DNA of 64,000 bases from Acidobacteriota bacterium (GTDB lineage Bacteria; Acidobacteriota; Blastocatellia; Pyrinomonadales; Pyrinomonadaceae). Position 1 is the stretch's first letter. Each line of letters starts with the position of its first letter. The stretch is from NCBI GenBank assembly GCA_020199775.1, contig JAIVJZ010000040.1, forward strand, positions 806,001-870,000, in the 5' to 3' direction. Positions 54,932 through 64,000 of the stretch are shown in pieces. The position numbers and the translations under genes are program-made. The notes beneath the pieces are model-generated. The model saw only the letters and a list, made by a program, of their open reading frames with translations, searched no databases and had not been told where the DNA came from.

Positions 54932-56806
54932 ATGAGTTTTGATGAACAGTTTGACGTGATTGTCATCGGGGCAGGCCATGCGGGCTGTGAAGCTGCTTCT
55001 GCCTCGGCACGCCTCGGCGCGCAGACGGCTTTGGTAACGCTTAACCTCGATCTAATCGGCCAAATGTCTTGCAATCCCGCCATCGGAGGAATTGCTAAAG
55101 GTCACATCGTCCGTGAGATAGATGCTCTCGGGGGCATCATGGGGCGCGTCATTGATCGAACCGGCATTCAGTTTCGACTCTTGAACCGCTCACGCGGCCC
55201 CGCCGTGCAAGCGCCACGCGCGCAAGCTGATCGTGCGCTTTATCGCACCGAGATGCGTCAGGTTCTTGAGGAGACACCGAATCTGCATCTGCGCCAGGGA
55301 CTCGTGATCGAGTTGCTCGTGGAAGACGGCCAAATTCGTGGCGTCGAAATGCAGGACACGCGGCGTCTGCGTGCCAATGCGGTCGTCGTCGCCACCGGAA
55401 CTTTCCTCAATGGATTAGTTCATACCGGCCGCCGCACTTATACGGCGGGGCGTGCCGGTGAGCCGGCCTCTATCGAGCTAGCCGAGAGTCTCAAGCATCT
55501 GGGTTTTCCTGTCGGGCGTTTGAAGACCGGCACGCCGCCGCGTCTTGATGGGCGTACTATTGACTGGGATAATTTTGAGCCACAACTTGCGGACGAACGC
55601 CCAGTGCCCTTCTCGTTTTCCACTGAAACTATTGAACAGCCCCAAGTTACCTGCTTCATCGGATACACGAATGAGGATGTTCATAATTCCATCAGGGCAA
55701 ACATTCACGAATCTCCACTCTATTCCGGCCAGATTAAAGGAGTCGGGCCGCGATATTGTCCTTCAATTGAAGACAAGGTCGTCAAATTCCCAGATAAGAC
55801 GCGCCATCAACTTTTCCTCGAACCCGAAGGTCATAATACTTCCGAAGTTTATTTAAATGGCTTCTCAACCTCCATGCCGGCCGAGTTTCAACAGGAACTC
55901 GTGCATAAAATTCCCGGTTTAGGAGAAGCCCGTATCATCCGACCGGGTTACGCCATCGAATATGACTTTATAGACCCGCGCGAATTAACGCCCTACTTGC
56001 AGACTGTGCGAATTAGCGGCCTGTTCTTAGCCGGACAAATCAACGGCACGACCGGCTATGAAGAGGCAGCCTGTCAGGGTCTGCTCGCCGGTATCAACGC
56101 TGCGCTCTACATACAGAAACGTGAGGGTTTCCGTCTCAAGCGCGATGAGTCTTATATCGGCGTTTTGATGGATGATCTAATCACGCATGGAGTTGATGAG
56201 CCTTATCGCATGTTTACTTCGCGTGCGGAACACCGTCTGGCGTTACGTTATGACACTGCCGATGCTCGCCTTACACCGTACGGCAAAAATCTCGGTCTGG
56301 TTGGCGATACGCTCTGGGAAGCCTTTAACGCCCGGCGCCAACGGCTCGCGCACTTACGCAATGCGCTGGAGACGACCCGCTTCAAACGAACCGACACGAC
56401 CTATCGAGAACTTGCTCAAATCTTAGGTGACTTGGGCGATTCAGTCACCCTAGCTCAATTGTCTCAACGTCAAAATGTTTCACATGAAACGATTTGTAGT
56501 CTGCTTCCCTTTTCTCTGCGAGAGCAAATCTCTCATTCTGAACTGGAAACCGCGCTCGCCGATCTTTTGTACTGCGGCTATATTCAGTCTCAACGAGACA
56601 GTTTTGAGCGTATCTTTCACAGTGATGGATTGCGACTGCCCGTAAGCTTTAATTTTCACACCGTTAGTGGTCTCTCACACGAGATGGTTGAACGCCTCGA
56701 ACGCGCAAGCCCCCGAACCTTCGGAGAAGCACGACGGGTTCCCGGCATGACCCCCGCAGCCTTATCCACTCTCTTAGTTAGACTAAAATTACAACAAGCG
56801 GCTTAA
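54932..56806 (+). CDS. mnmG: tRNA uridine-5-carboxymethylaminomethyl modification enzyme MnmG (GidA)
   Basis: MnmG is the FAD partner of MnmE. The 624-residue protein has the dinucleotide fold VIVIGAGHAGCEAASASARL, CNPAIGGIAKGHIVREIDAL, and the GidA signatures LKTGTPPRLDGRTIDW and LFLAGQINGTTGYEEAACQG. It follows mnmE after two bases and is co-transcribed. A parS-like site is embedded in the coding region at 56476-56491. Confidence 0.97.
   Translation: MSFDEQFDVIVIGAGHAGCEAASASARLGAQTALVTLNLDLIGQMSCNPAIGGIAKGHIVREIDALGGIMGRVIDRTGIQFRLLNRSRGPAVQAPRAQADRALYRTEMRQVLEETPNLHLRQGLVIELLVEDGQIRGVEMQDTRRLRANAVVVATGTFLNGLVHTGRRTYTAGRAGEPASIELAESLKHLGFPVGRLKTGTPPRLDGRTIDWDNFEPQLADERPVPFSFSTETIEQPQVTCFIGYTNEDVHNSIRANIHESPLYSGQIKGVGPRYCPSIEDKVVKFPDKTRHQLFLEPEGHNTSEVYLNGFSTSMPAEFQQELVHKIPGLGEARIIRPGYAIEYDFIDPRELTPYLQTVRISGLFLAGQINGTTGYEEAACQGLLAGINAALYIQKREGFRLKRDESYIGVLMDDLITHGVDEPYRMFTSRAEHRLALRYDTADARLTPYGKNLGLVGDTLWEAFNARRQRLAHLRNALETTRFKRTDTTYRELAQILGDLGDSVTLAQLSQRQNVSHETICSLLPFSLREQISHSELETALADLLYCGYIQSQRDSFERIFHSDGLRLPVSFNFHTVSGLSHEMVERLERASPRTFGEARRVPGMTPAALSTLLVRLKLQQAA
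56476..56491. promoter_or_regulatory. parS-like ParB-binding site inside mnmG
   Basis: TGTTTCACATGAAACG (56476-56491) matches the parS consensus TGTTTCACGTGAAACA at 14 of 16 positions. It lies 480 bases before parA. The site is a near-perfect palindrome of 14 bases. Confidence 0.75.
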
Positions 56807-56811
56807 GATTC

Positions 56812-56861
56812 ATGTTTCACGTGTCACGTCACGCTATGCTGCGACGTGACACGTGAAACAT
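56812..56861. promoter_or_regulatory. Palindrome with two parS-like half sites between mnmG and parA
   Basis: A perfect 19-bp inverted repeat (56812-56830 with 56843-56861) contains TGTTTCACGTGTCACG on the left and its reverse complement on the right, each 13 of 16 with parS. It also shows a 7-nt step (TTTCACG, TGTCACG). It may be a ParB-binding site, a terminator for mnmG, or both. Confidence 0.6.
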
Positions 56862-56968
56862 AGAAAACAGGCATTTAATCGGGTGTTGCGGACAAAAAGG
56901 TAGCACGTGGCGAAAGTTTGTGTTAGTTTAAGCGAAATTTCATGTCATTCCTGCGCTGAGTAGATTAA

Positions 56969-57790
56969 ATGGCTAAAATTATTGCGGTCGCAAATCAAAA
57001 GGGCGGTGTCGGGAAAACCACAACATCCGTAAATTTGGCCGCCTCGCTTGCGGCATCTGAGATGCGCGTCCTGCTCGTAGATACCGACCCACAGGCCAAC
57101 GCAACTTCAGGCGTGGGCATTCAACGCGGCAGTTTTCGGCGCAGCCTCTATCACGCCTTGATTCTCGATGAGCCACTCGCGAACATATTTCAAAATACAG
57201 AGTTGCCTCTTTTGAAAGTTTTACCGGCCGACAGAAATCTGACAGGGGCAGAAGTTGAGTTAGTAGAAATAGAGCGTAGAGAATACAAATTAAAAGCTCT
57301 GTTGCGCAGCATCGATTCTGAATATGACTTTATTATTATCGACTGTCCGCCTTCTCTGGGTCTGCTCACACTCAACGCCCTGACGTGTGCCGATACGCTT
57401 TTAGTTCCTATTCAATGCGAGTATTACGCTCTTGAGGGTGTTACCGAGTTGTTCGATACCTTGGCCAGGATAAGACGTTCCCTTAATCCCGGTTTGACCA
57501 TTGAAGGCTTGTTGCTGACAATGTATGACGACCGCACGAACCTTTCCTCGGCAGTCGCGGCAGACCTACGCAGTTTTTACGGGCAGCAAGTTCTGGAGAC
57601 GGTCATCCCTCGTAATGTACGCTTGGCGGAAGCGCCGAGTTACGGTAAGCCTATTATTCTCTACGACATACGTTCACGCGGGGCGGAAAGCTATCTTCAG
57701 TTGGCGAAGGAGATAATCACTCATGACAAGAAAAGTTCTAGGGCGGGGCTTGAGCGCATTGCTGTCGGAGACTCCGGCGACGGCCAATGA
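56969..57790 (+). CDS. parA: Chromosome partitioning ATPase ParA (Soj)
   Basis: ParA drives origin segregation with ParB. The 273-residue Walker-type ATPase has the deviant Walker A ANQKGGVGKTTTSVNLAASL, Walker A' VDTDPQANAT and Walker B FIIIDCPPSLGLLTLNAL. It has no long N-terminal DNA-binding domain, as in Soj. ATG 56969 follows AGTAGATTAA. It overlaps parB by 68 bases. Confidence 0.96.
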   Translation: MAKIIAVANQKGGVGKTTTSVNLAASLAASEMRVLLVDTDPQANATSGVGIQRGSFRRSLYHALILDEPLANIFQNTELPLLKVLPADRNLTGAEVELVEIERREYKLKALLRSIDSEYDFIIIDCPPSLGLLTLNALTCADTLLVPIQCEYYALEGVTELFDTLARIRRSLNPGLTIEGLLLTMYDDRTNLSSAVAADLRSFYGQQVLETVIPRNVRLAEAPSYGKPIILYDIRSRGAESYLQLAKEIITHDKKSSRAGLERIAVGDSGDGQ

Positions 57791-58613
57791 AGAGTTAAGA
57801 GAAGTTGATATAGACCTCATCGAACCGAATAATGTGCAACCGCGGACTCGTTTCGACGAAACGCAGTTAGAGGAACTGGCTCAGTCCATTAAGACCAACG
57901 GCGTAGTGCAGCCTATATTGGTGAGAAAAACCGGTGGCGGGCGTTATCAAATTGTCGCCGGTGAGAGAAGATGGCGTGCCGCCCAGCGCGCCGGCCTCCA
58001 GCGAATCCCCTCTGTGATCCGTGACGTTCCAGACGACAAGATGCTGGAATTGGCTTTAATCGAAAATATTCAACGACAAGAGCTAAATGCCATCGAAGAG
58101 GCTTACGCCTACAAACGTCTCATAGAGACTTTCAATTTAACGCAGGAGACTGTGGCGCAACGCGTCGGGCGTGATCGCACTTTTGTCACTAACTACCTTA
58201 GACTCTTACGTTTACCTGAAGATATACAACTTCTGGTCGAAGAAAATAAGTTATCGATGGGGCATGCCCGAGCTCTTCTCGGGATTGATGACGCAGACAA
58301 GCAAAGGGAAATCGCGCGCGGTATTATTGACCGAAATTTATCAGTCAGAGACACCGAACGCACTGTGAAACGGGTCGTCGCCGGAGGAGATTCTAATCCG
58401 GCCGTTCCCTCAGCCCCTTCTGAGAGAGGCGGCGACGCGAATACTCGTGCTGCCGAGTCGAAATTGCGTCGTCGCTTGGGGACTCAAGTTCATATCCTCC
58501 CGAATCAATCCGGAGAGGGTGGCAAGATCGAAGTGCAATATTACAACGACAGTGATCTACAGCGAGTTTATGAATTGATCATGGGGGCACAAAGTACTAC
58601 TGATGGAGTGTAA
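57723..58613 (+). CDS. parB: Chromosome partitioning protein ParB (Spo0J)
   Basis: ParB binds parS, spreads by CTP-dependent clamping, and partners ParA. The 296-residue protein starts MTRKVLGRGLSALLSETPAT (ParA-interacting), has the CTPase motif GERRWRAAQRAGLQRIPSVI, LALIENIQRQELNAIEEAYA, an HTH (TQETVAQRVGRDRTFVTNYL), and a C-terminal dimerization part. Its start lies inside parA in another frame. Confidence 0.95.
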   Translation: MTRKVLGRGLSALLSETPATANEELREVDIDLIEPNNVQPRTRFDETQLEELAQSIKTNGVVQPILVRKTGGGRYQIVAGERRWRAAQRAGLQRIPSVIRDVPDDKMLELALIENIQRQELNAIEEAYAYKRLIETFNLTQETVAQRVGRDRTFVTNYLRLLRLPEDIQLLVEENKLSMGHARALLGIDDADKQREIARGIIDRNLSVRDTERTVKRVVAGGDSNPAVPSAPSERGGDANTRAAESKLRRRLGTQVHILPNQSGEGGKIEVQYYNDSDLQRVYELIMGAQSTTDGV

Positions 58614-58833
58614 AATGTTGCTGGGACTAATGTTAGTGGATTTTAAAAGTTAAAATTGATTTTAAGTCCAAGAGATATTTTTCGTACATTTATCTGATGT
58701 TCGCTTAAAATTAGTTGTCATCTCGCCAATCTTAAGAAACTTCACTCTTTAAGCATGTTGATGAAGATGGAATAGGTGTTAAGACTGAAGAAGGGCGGAG
58801 TTCCGTTGGTTAAGTGATGGTGTTGCCATTCTC

Positions 58834-58863
58834 TTGACCACATTTGAGTTAGCATGCTAAACT
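58834..58863 (+). promoter_or_regulatory. Possible promoter of the ATP synthase cluster
   Basis: TTGACC (58834-58839), 18 bases and TAAACT (58858-58863) lie about 80 bases before the b' gene. The whole 58614-58942 gap is AT-rich and otherwise holds no gene. Confidence 0.45.
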
Positions 58864-58942
58864 CCGAACCTTTTGATACACACAGTTTTACTATCTTACC
58901 TTCTGGGTGTCGCACCCGTTCGTTAGAACTGCGTAGGGATAT

Positions 58943-59428
58943 ATGATTATTCTGGGTTTGGCCGGAAATTCTATTCAGCTTGTTCCTGACGGCACGCTGT
59001 TTCTTCACATAGCGATCATCGTTTTCATGATCTACGTTTTGAACGCGACGCTTTTTCGCCCGGTGAACCGAGTTTTAGCAGAGCGGGAGAGGCGCACGCG
59101 GGGCGGTACGGGAGAGGCGCAAGATATTTTACAGCGTGTGGCGAATAGCATGAATCGCTACGAGCGGTCGTTGCGCGATGCGCGCACGGAGGGGTATCGC
59201 TTGCTTGAGCAGGAACGCGCCAAGGCCTTACTCGAACGACAGAATCAGATAACTTCTCTGCGCGCCGAAATAGAGGCTTCGACCGAAGAGCAGAAGCGTC
59301 TTCTGCGGACTCAATCCGAGCAGGCGAGAACTTCGCTGGAAGAAGACGCCCGAAGGATCGCATCGGATATCAGCCGTCAAATTCTGAATCGTCCTTCTCA
59401 TGATTTCACCACGACCGGCGTGCGCTGA
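58943..59428 (+). CDS. atpF': ATP synthase F0 subunit b'
   Basis: The 161-residue stalk subunit has a single N-terminal membrane helix (LFLHIAIIVFMIYVLNATLF) followed by a long helix rich in Arg, Glu and Gln (SLRDARTEGYRLLEQERAKA LLERQ) that forms a coiled coil with subunit b. The next gene is a second b-type subunit, so the stalk is a b/b' pair as in several phototrophs and other lineages. ATG 58943 has TAGGGA just upstream. Confidence 0.85.
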   Translation: MIILGLAGNSIQLVPDGTLFLHIAIIVFMIYVLNATLFRPVNRVLAERERRTRGGTGEAQDILQRVANSMNRYERSLRDARTEGYRLLEQERAKALLERQNQITSLRAEIEASTEEQKRLLRTQSEQARTSLEEDARRIASDISRQILNRPSHDFTTTGVR

Positions 59429-59434
59429 ACTCTT

Positions 59435-59983
59435 ATGACTTATTTCCTCAGTAATATTTTTCTGATTTTCGCGCTGGCGGGCGGCGGCACGCCTTGGTAC
59501 AACCAACCGGGGTGGGAGGTTTGGAAGTTTTTCAACCTCATACTGTTCATCGGCGCGCTCATTTTTCTGTTGCGGCGTCCGATTGGAGCGTCGTTAGTGG
59601 CGCGGCGCGACACGATCAGGCACGAGTTGATGCGTGCGCAGGAAGAGCGTAGGGCTGCGCTGGCTAAGTTGGAAGAAGTTGAAGCGCGACTGGCGCGACT
59701 CGACGCGGAGGTTGAAACCGTGCGCGCGCAAGCCAAAAGAGAAGCCGAGGCGGAGCGTGAAAGCATTACGCGCGCGACGGCCGAGGAGACTCGTCGGCTG
59801 CGCGAGCAAGCCCAACGCGAGATCGAGAGCGCGGGCAAAGTTGCGCGACAGGATTTACGACGTTACGCCGCCGAGCAGAGCGTTCGTCTGGCCGAAGAGT
59901 TGATCCGCCGCGACATAGGTGCGGAAGACGACACGCGCTTGATGAACGATTACATAGGAGAGCTGGGAGGGATCAAGGGTTGA
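59435..59983 (+). CDS. atpF: ATP synthase F0 subunit b
   Basis: The 182-residue subunit has a membrane helix (FFNLILFIGALIFLLRRPIG) and a long amphipathic coiled coil (EERRAALAKLEEVEARLARL, REQAQREIESAGKVARQDLR). A glycine-rich lead AGGGTPWYNQPGWE precedes the helix. It overlaps atpH by four bases (TTGA). Confidence 0.92.
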   Translation: MTYFLSNIFLIFALAGGGTPWYNQPGWEVWKFFNLILFIGALIFLLRRPIGASLVARRDTIRHELMRAQEERRAALAKLEEVEARLARLDAEVETVRAQAKREAEAERESITRATAEETRRLREQAQREIESAGKVARQDLRRYAAEQSVRLAEELIRRDIGAEDDTRLMNDYIGELGGIKG

Positions 59984-60525
59984 GCGTGCAAACGATGGCG
60001 CGGCGTTACGCGGCGGCACTCGCGGATGTCGTGATCGCGCAGGGTGAAGCGCGTGAAGTGCAGGAAGAGTTGAACGCCTGGGCGCAGATGCTGGAAGATA
60101 ATGCCGGTCTGCTGGAAGTTTTTCGCAACCCCACCATTCCTTACGAGCAAAAACGCAACGTCCTCAACACGCTTATCGCGCGGACGCGCGTGCGGCCGAC
60201 GACGGCGAATTTCCTCCAAGTCCTACTCCAAAATCACCGCCTCTCGGAGTTGAAGGAAATCAACCGGAGGTTTGCCTTGCAACTCGACGAGCGTTCGGGC
60301 GTCATCTCCGCGCAGGTGACGACGGCGCGCGACGTGCCGGAATCCACGAAGGAGACTCTGCGCGCGCAGTTGGGGACGCTGACAGGCAAAAAAGTGCAGT
60401 TGCAATTTACGGTGGACGAAGAGTTAATCGGCGGCATCGTGACGCGCATCGGTTCGACCGTCTATGACGGCTCGGTGCGCACGCAGTTGCAGCAGATCAA
60501 ACAGAAGATGGCGGGAGAGAATTAA
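59980..60525 (+). CDS. atpH: ATP synthase F1 subunit delta
   Basis: The 181-residue delta/OSCP subunit links the peripheral stalk to F1. It has the N-terminal [20 protein letters not shown], the [17 protein letters not shown] region, and [20 protein letters not shown] with the final [15 protein letters not shown]. Start TTG 59980 overlaps the atpF stop codon; GTG 59986 is an alternative. Confidence 0.94.
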   Translation: MSVQTMARRYAAALADVVIAQGEAREVQEELNAWAQMLEDNAGLLEVFRNPTIPYEQKRNVLNTLIARTRVRPTTANFLQVLLQNHRLSELKEINRRFALQLDERSGVISAQVTTARDVPESTKETLRAQLGTLTGKKVQLQFTVDEELIGGIVTRIGSTVYDGSVRTQLQQIKQKMAGEN

Positions 60526-60602
60526 AATTTCGATTCGCGACTTTCGGAACGAAGACAAAATCGCGAACCGACAACCGAACGAGACGAACTGGATTAAATT
60601 AT

Positions 60603-62210
<1,608 letters not shown>

Positions 62211-62212
62211 AA

Positions 62213-62288
62213 GCAGAGGTCGGAGGTTGGAGATCAGTCGAAAGCTGATTTCCACCAACCTCTGGCCTCTCGCCTGTCACCTCTTTCT
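62213..62288. repeat. Heptad hairpin element K (GAGGTCA family)
   Basis: The left arm (62213-62236) holds GCAGAGGTCGGAGGTTGGAG in 7-nt steps; the right arm CTGATTTCCACCAACCTCTG (from 62245) is its approximate reverse complement. The element fills the whole atpA-atpG gap and ends one base before the atpG ATG. A GGAGG lies inside the stem. Confidence 0.8.
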
Positions 62289-62289
62289 T

Positions 62290-63192
62290 ATGGCAAACCT
62301 CTTAGACCTCCGACGCCGCATCAAGTCGGTGAAGAACACGCAGCAGATCACGAAGGCGATGAAGATGCTTTCGGCGGTGAATCTGCGGCGCGCGCAGGAG
62401 CGCGTCACGAACGCGCGTCCCTTCGCACGCAAGATGACGGAAGTGCTCACCGAACTCGCCGCCCACACGGACGAAAATTATCACCACCCGCTGCTCGACC
62501 GTCGCGGCGACGAGCGTTACCTGCTCGTGCTGATCACGGCCGACAAGGGCTTGGCCGGTGCGTTCAACGCCAACTTGATCAAAGCGGCGCAGGCGTTTAT
62601 CCGCGAACACGAGGGGCGGACGGTCGAACTCATGGCCGTCGGTCGCAAGGGGCGGGACTTCTTCCGCCGCCGCGACATACGGATCGTGCAAGAGTACATC
62701 GGGCTGACGGGCAAGGGGCGCGTGAGTTACGAGGAAGCGGCCGGGATGGCGAGCGACATCACGCGCCGGTTCGTCGAAGATGAAGGCATAGACAAAGTCT
62801 TTCTCCTCTACAACGAATTCCGCTCGGTCTTGCAACAGCGCGTCGTGGTCGAACAACTCCTGCCCGTCTCGCGCGTCGATGAAGGCGAAGGCGATGCGGC
62901 GAATGACAATCCCGCCGAGGCGCAAAACTTCGTCGAGTACATCTACGAGCAGCCGCCCGCGGAAATCTTCAGCCGCCTGCTGCCGCGACTGATCGAGACG
63001 CAGGTCTTCCGCGCGCTCCTCGAATCAATCGCGTCGGAACAGGGCGCGCGCATGACGGCGATGGACGCCGCCTCGAAGAACGCGGGCGACCTCATCGGTT
63101 CGCTCACGCTCAACATGAACCGCATCCGTCAGGCGGCGATCACGAAAGAGATCATCGAAGTCGTCTCGGGCGCGGCGGCGGCATCGTCTTAG
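62290..63192 (+). CDS. atpG: ATP synthase F1 subunit gamma
   Basis: The 300-residue central-stalk subunit begins MANLLDLRRRIKSVKNTQQI TKAMKML and has LITADKGLAGAFNANLIKAA, and the C-terminal helix MTAMDAASKNAGDLIGSLTL NMNRIRQAAITKEI. An upstream in-frame start at 62227 lies in the repeat and adds a foreign stretch, so ATG 62290 is chosen. No ribosome site is visible before it: the gap is the heptad hairpin. Subunits beta and epsilon are not next to it; a terminator follows. Confidence 0.95.
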   Translation: MANLLDLRRRIKSVKNTQQITKAMKMLSAVNLRRAQERVTNARPFARKMTEVLTELAAHTDENYHHPLLDRRGDERYLLVLITADKGLAGAFNANLIKAAQAFIREHEGRTVELMAVGRKGRDFFRRRDIRIVQEYIGLTGKGRVSYEEAAGMASDITRRFVEDEGIDKVFLLYNEFRSVLQQRVVVEQLLPVSRVDEGEGDAANDNPAEAQNFVEYIYEQPPAEIFSRLLPRLIETQVFRALLESIASEQGARMTAMDAASKNAGDLIGSLTLNMNRIRQAAITKEIIEVVSGAAAASS

Positions 63193-63228
63193 TCGGCTGC
63201 GCCGGAACATGCATCGAGATTGACGGGG

Positions 63229-63259
63229 AGGGAAGCGGCGCGTGCCGGCTTCCCTTTTT
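63229..63259 (+). terminator. Terminator after atpG
   Basis: AGGGAAGC (63229-63236) pairs with GCTTCCCT (63248-63255), followed by TTTTGTTT. It closes the b'-b-delta-alpha-gamma cluster. Confidence 0.8.
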
Positions 63260-63271
63260 GTTTAAGATTCT

Positions 63272-63733
63272 ATGCTGGCAAACGACCACAAAGCCGTCGT
63301 CCGGCGTTTCTACGAAGAGTTGTGGAACGAACGGAGAGTCGAGATCGCCGACGAGATCATCGCGGCTGATTGCGTGACTCATCAACTCACCTCAGGGGTC
63401 GAAGACAGCGGAACGCCGCGGCCGCCCGAATTGATTAAACAACATGTGGCCGCGTGGCTGGCGGGATTCCCGGATTTACATTTCACGGTCGAACAGATGC
63501 TCGCGGAAGGGGATCGCGTGGTCACGCACAGCCGCATGCGCGGCACGCACACCGGCGCGTGGCATGGTCTCGCCCCGACCGGGAGAAAAATCTCTCTGCC
63601 GATGGTCGTTATTCAGCGCATCGCGGGCGGCAAGATCGCGGAGGACTGGGTGTTGGTTGATTCGCTCGGCTTTTATCAACAACTCGGACTCGCCCCGCCG
63701 ACGGAGGAAATAATGGCGCGGGCGACTTCCTAG
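63272..63733 (+). CDS. SnoaL-like/ester-cyclase-family protein
   Basis: This 153-residue protein has the SnoaL pattern: RRFYEELWNERRVEIADEII, ADCVTHQ, WLAGFPDLHFTVEQMLAEGD, TGAWHGLAPTGRKISLPMVV and GGKIAEDWVLVDSLGFYQQL. The fold is an alpha+beta barrel of the NTF2-like superfamily; members act as cyclases, isomerases or ligand-binding proteins. Substrate unknown. It starts 13 bases after the atpG terminator. Confidence 0.85.
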   Translation: MLANDHKAVVRRFYEELWNERRVEIADEIIAADCVTHQLTSGVEDSGTPRPPELIKQHVAAWLAGFPDLHFTVEQMLAEGDRVVTHSRMRGTHTGAWHGLAPTGRKISLPMVVIQRIAGGKIAEDWVLVDSLGFYQQLGLAPPTEEIMARATS

Positions 63734-63756
63734 TCTAATGACTTCGCGCTTAAGTT

Positions 63757-64000
63757 TTGTTCACACGTAAGGAGACACATACACAGGCGGGCGGCGAACC
63801 GGGCGAGACGTCTTCGTGGCGCAAACGCCTGTGGCGTTACGCGCCGCTCGCCTGCTGGATCGGGTTTATCTTCTTCGCCTCGACGGGCGCGATGTCGGCC
63901 TCGAACACGTCGCGCATCATCGCGCCGCTCTTCAAGTGGTTCTTCCCCGGCATTAACGAAGCGCAACTCCTCCTCGTCCATTTCACCGTGCGCAAGACGG
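63757..64000 (+). CDS. VanZ-family membrane protein, N-terminal part (cut by window edge)
   Basis: The frame codes for WRKRLWRYAPLACWIGFIFF ASTGAMSASN and PLFKWFFPGINEAQLLLVHF TVRKT, the start of a VanZ-like membrane protein. It continues beyond the right edge. An AAGGAG ribosome site is at 63769-63774, but no ATG or GTG follows at the right distance; the only start in frame is TTG 63757, which lies before the ribosome site. The start codon may have been lost to mutation or error. Confidence 0.7.
   Translation, partial: MFTRKETHTQAGGEPGETSSWRKRLWRYAPLACWIGFIFFASTGAMSASNTSRIIAPLFKWFFPGINEAQLLLVHFTVRKT

Noticed and set aside
58742..59008. 88-codon minus-strand frame before the b' gene
   Set aside because: It overlaps the start of a clear ATP synthase gene and has no motif or ribosome site.

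Overview
The window is a bacterial chromosome segment of roughly 60% GC (estimated by eye) that carries the replication origin. The gene order rpmH-rnpA-yidD-yidC-jag-mnmE-mnmG-parA-parB faces a divergent dnaA-dnaN-recF-gyrB block, which is the classic oriC neighbourhood. Two Oar-like TonB-dependent receptors with a carboxypeptidase-regulatory-like plug region, paired b and b' ATP synthase stalk genes, and many large secreted proteins without a clear family suggest Acidobacteriota, perhaps class Blastocatellia. That placement is an inference from gene content only.

Bases 1-9410 hold the end of a TonB-dependent receptor, a secreted protein, a DUF512 radical-SAM-like protein, a CheY-like receiver, alanine dehydrogenase, an aldehyde dehydrogenase and an HtrA/DegP protease. 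Bases 9411-16815 hold a small frameshifted secreted peptide gene, two tail-to-tail paralogous secreted proteins, an EamA exporter, a zinc-type MDR dehydrogenase and a glutaredoxin-like protein. Bases 16999-24324 form a purine/proline/translation cluster: purF, a ComEC-like metallo-beta-lactamase protein with its DUF3006 partner, purM, purN, proC (opposite strand) and a tyrosyl-tRNA synthetase carrying an unusual C-terminal KTSC domain. Bases 24357-42291 hold an RDD membrane protein, two tandem S41 proteases, a thiolase, a full-length Oar-like receptor, a CsbD stress protein behind a sigma-54-type promoter, a HAD phosphatase with a glycosyltransferase, a SWIM protein, a hydrolase, a thioesterase, a geranylgeranyl-reductase-like flavoprotein, and an overlapping LigB/AMMECR1 pair.

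Bases 42658-58613 are the origin region. The dnaA-dnaN gap has about ten DnaA boxes and a run of five TAG triplets next to a GC cluster and an AT-rich stretch, the layout of a DnaA-trio unwinding element. A second, inverted and weaker copy of the module lies about 110 bp away. A parS-like site lies inside mnmG, and a 19-bp palindrome built from parS-like half sites lies just before parA. Bases 58943-63192 hold a partial ATP synthase operon (b', b, delta, alpha, gamma), followed by a SnoaL-like protein and the start of a VanZ-like protein.

The most unusual feature is a set of eleven intergenic elements scattered from 7.7 kb to 62.3 kb. Each is built from units with a 7-nt period. Most form long hairpins, many have a loop beginning with AAAGAC/AAAGAAC, and they sit almost flush against gene ends. 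Unit sequences differ between elements (GAAACTT, GAGGTCA, AGCAGTA, GATGAAG and others) while the 7-nt architecture is kept. One of them supplies the probable start codon of purN.
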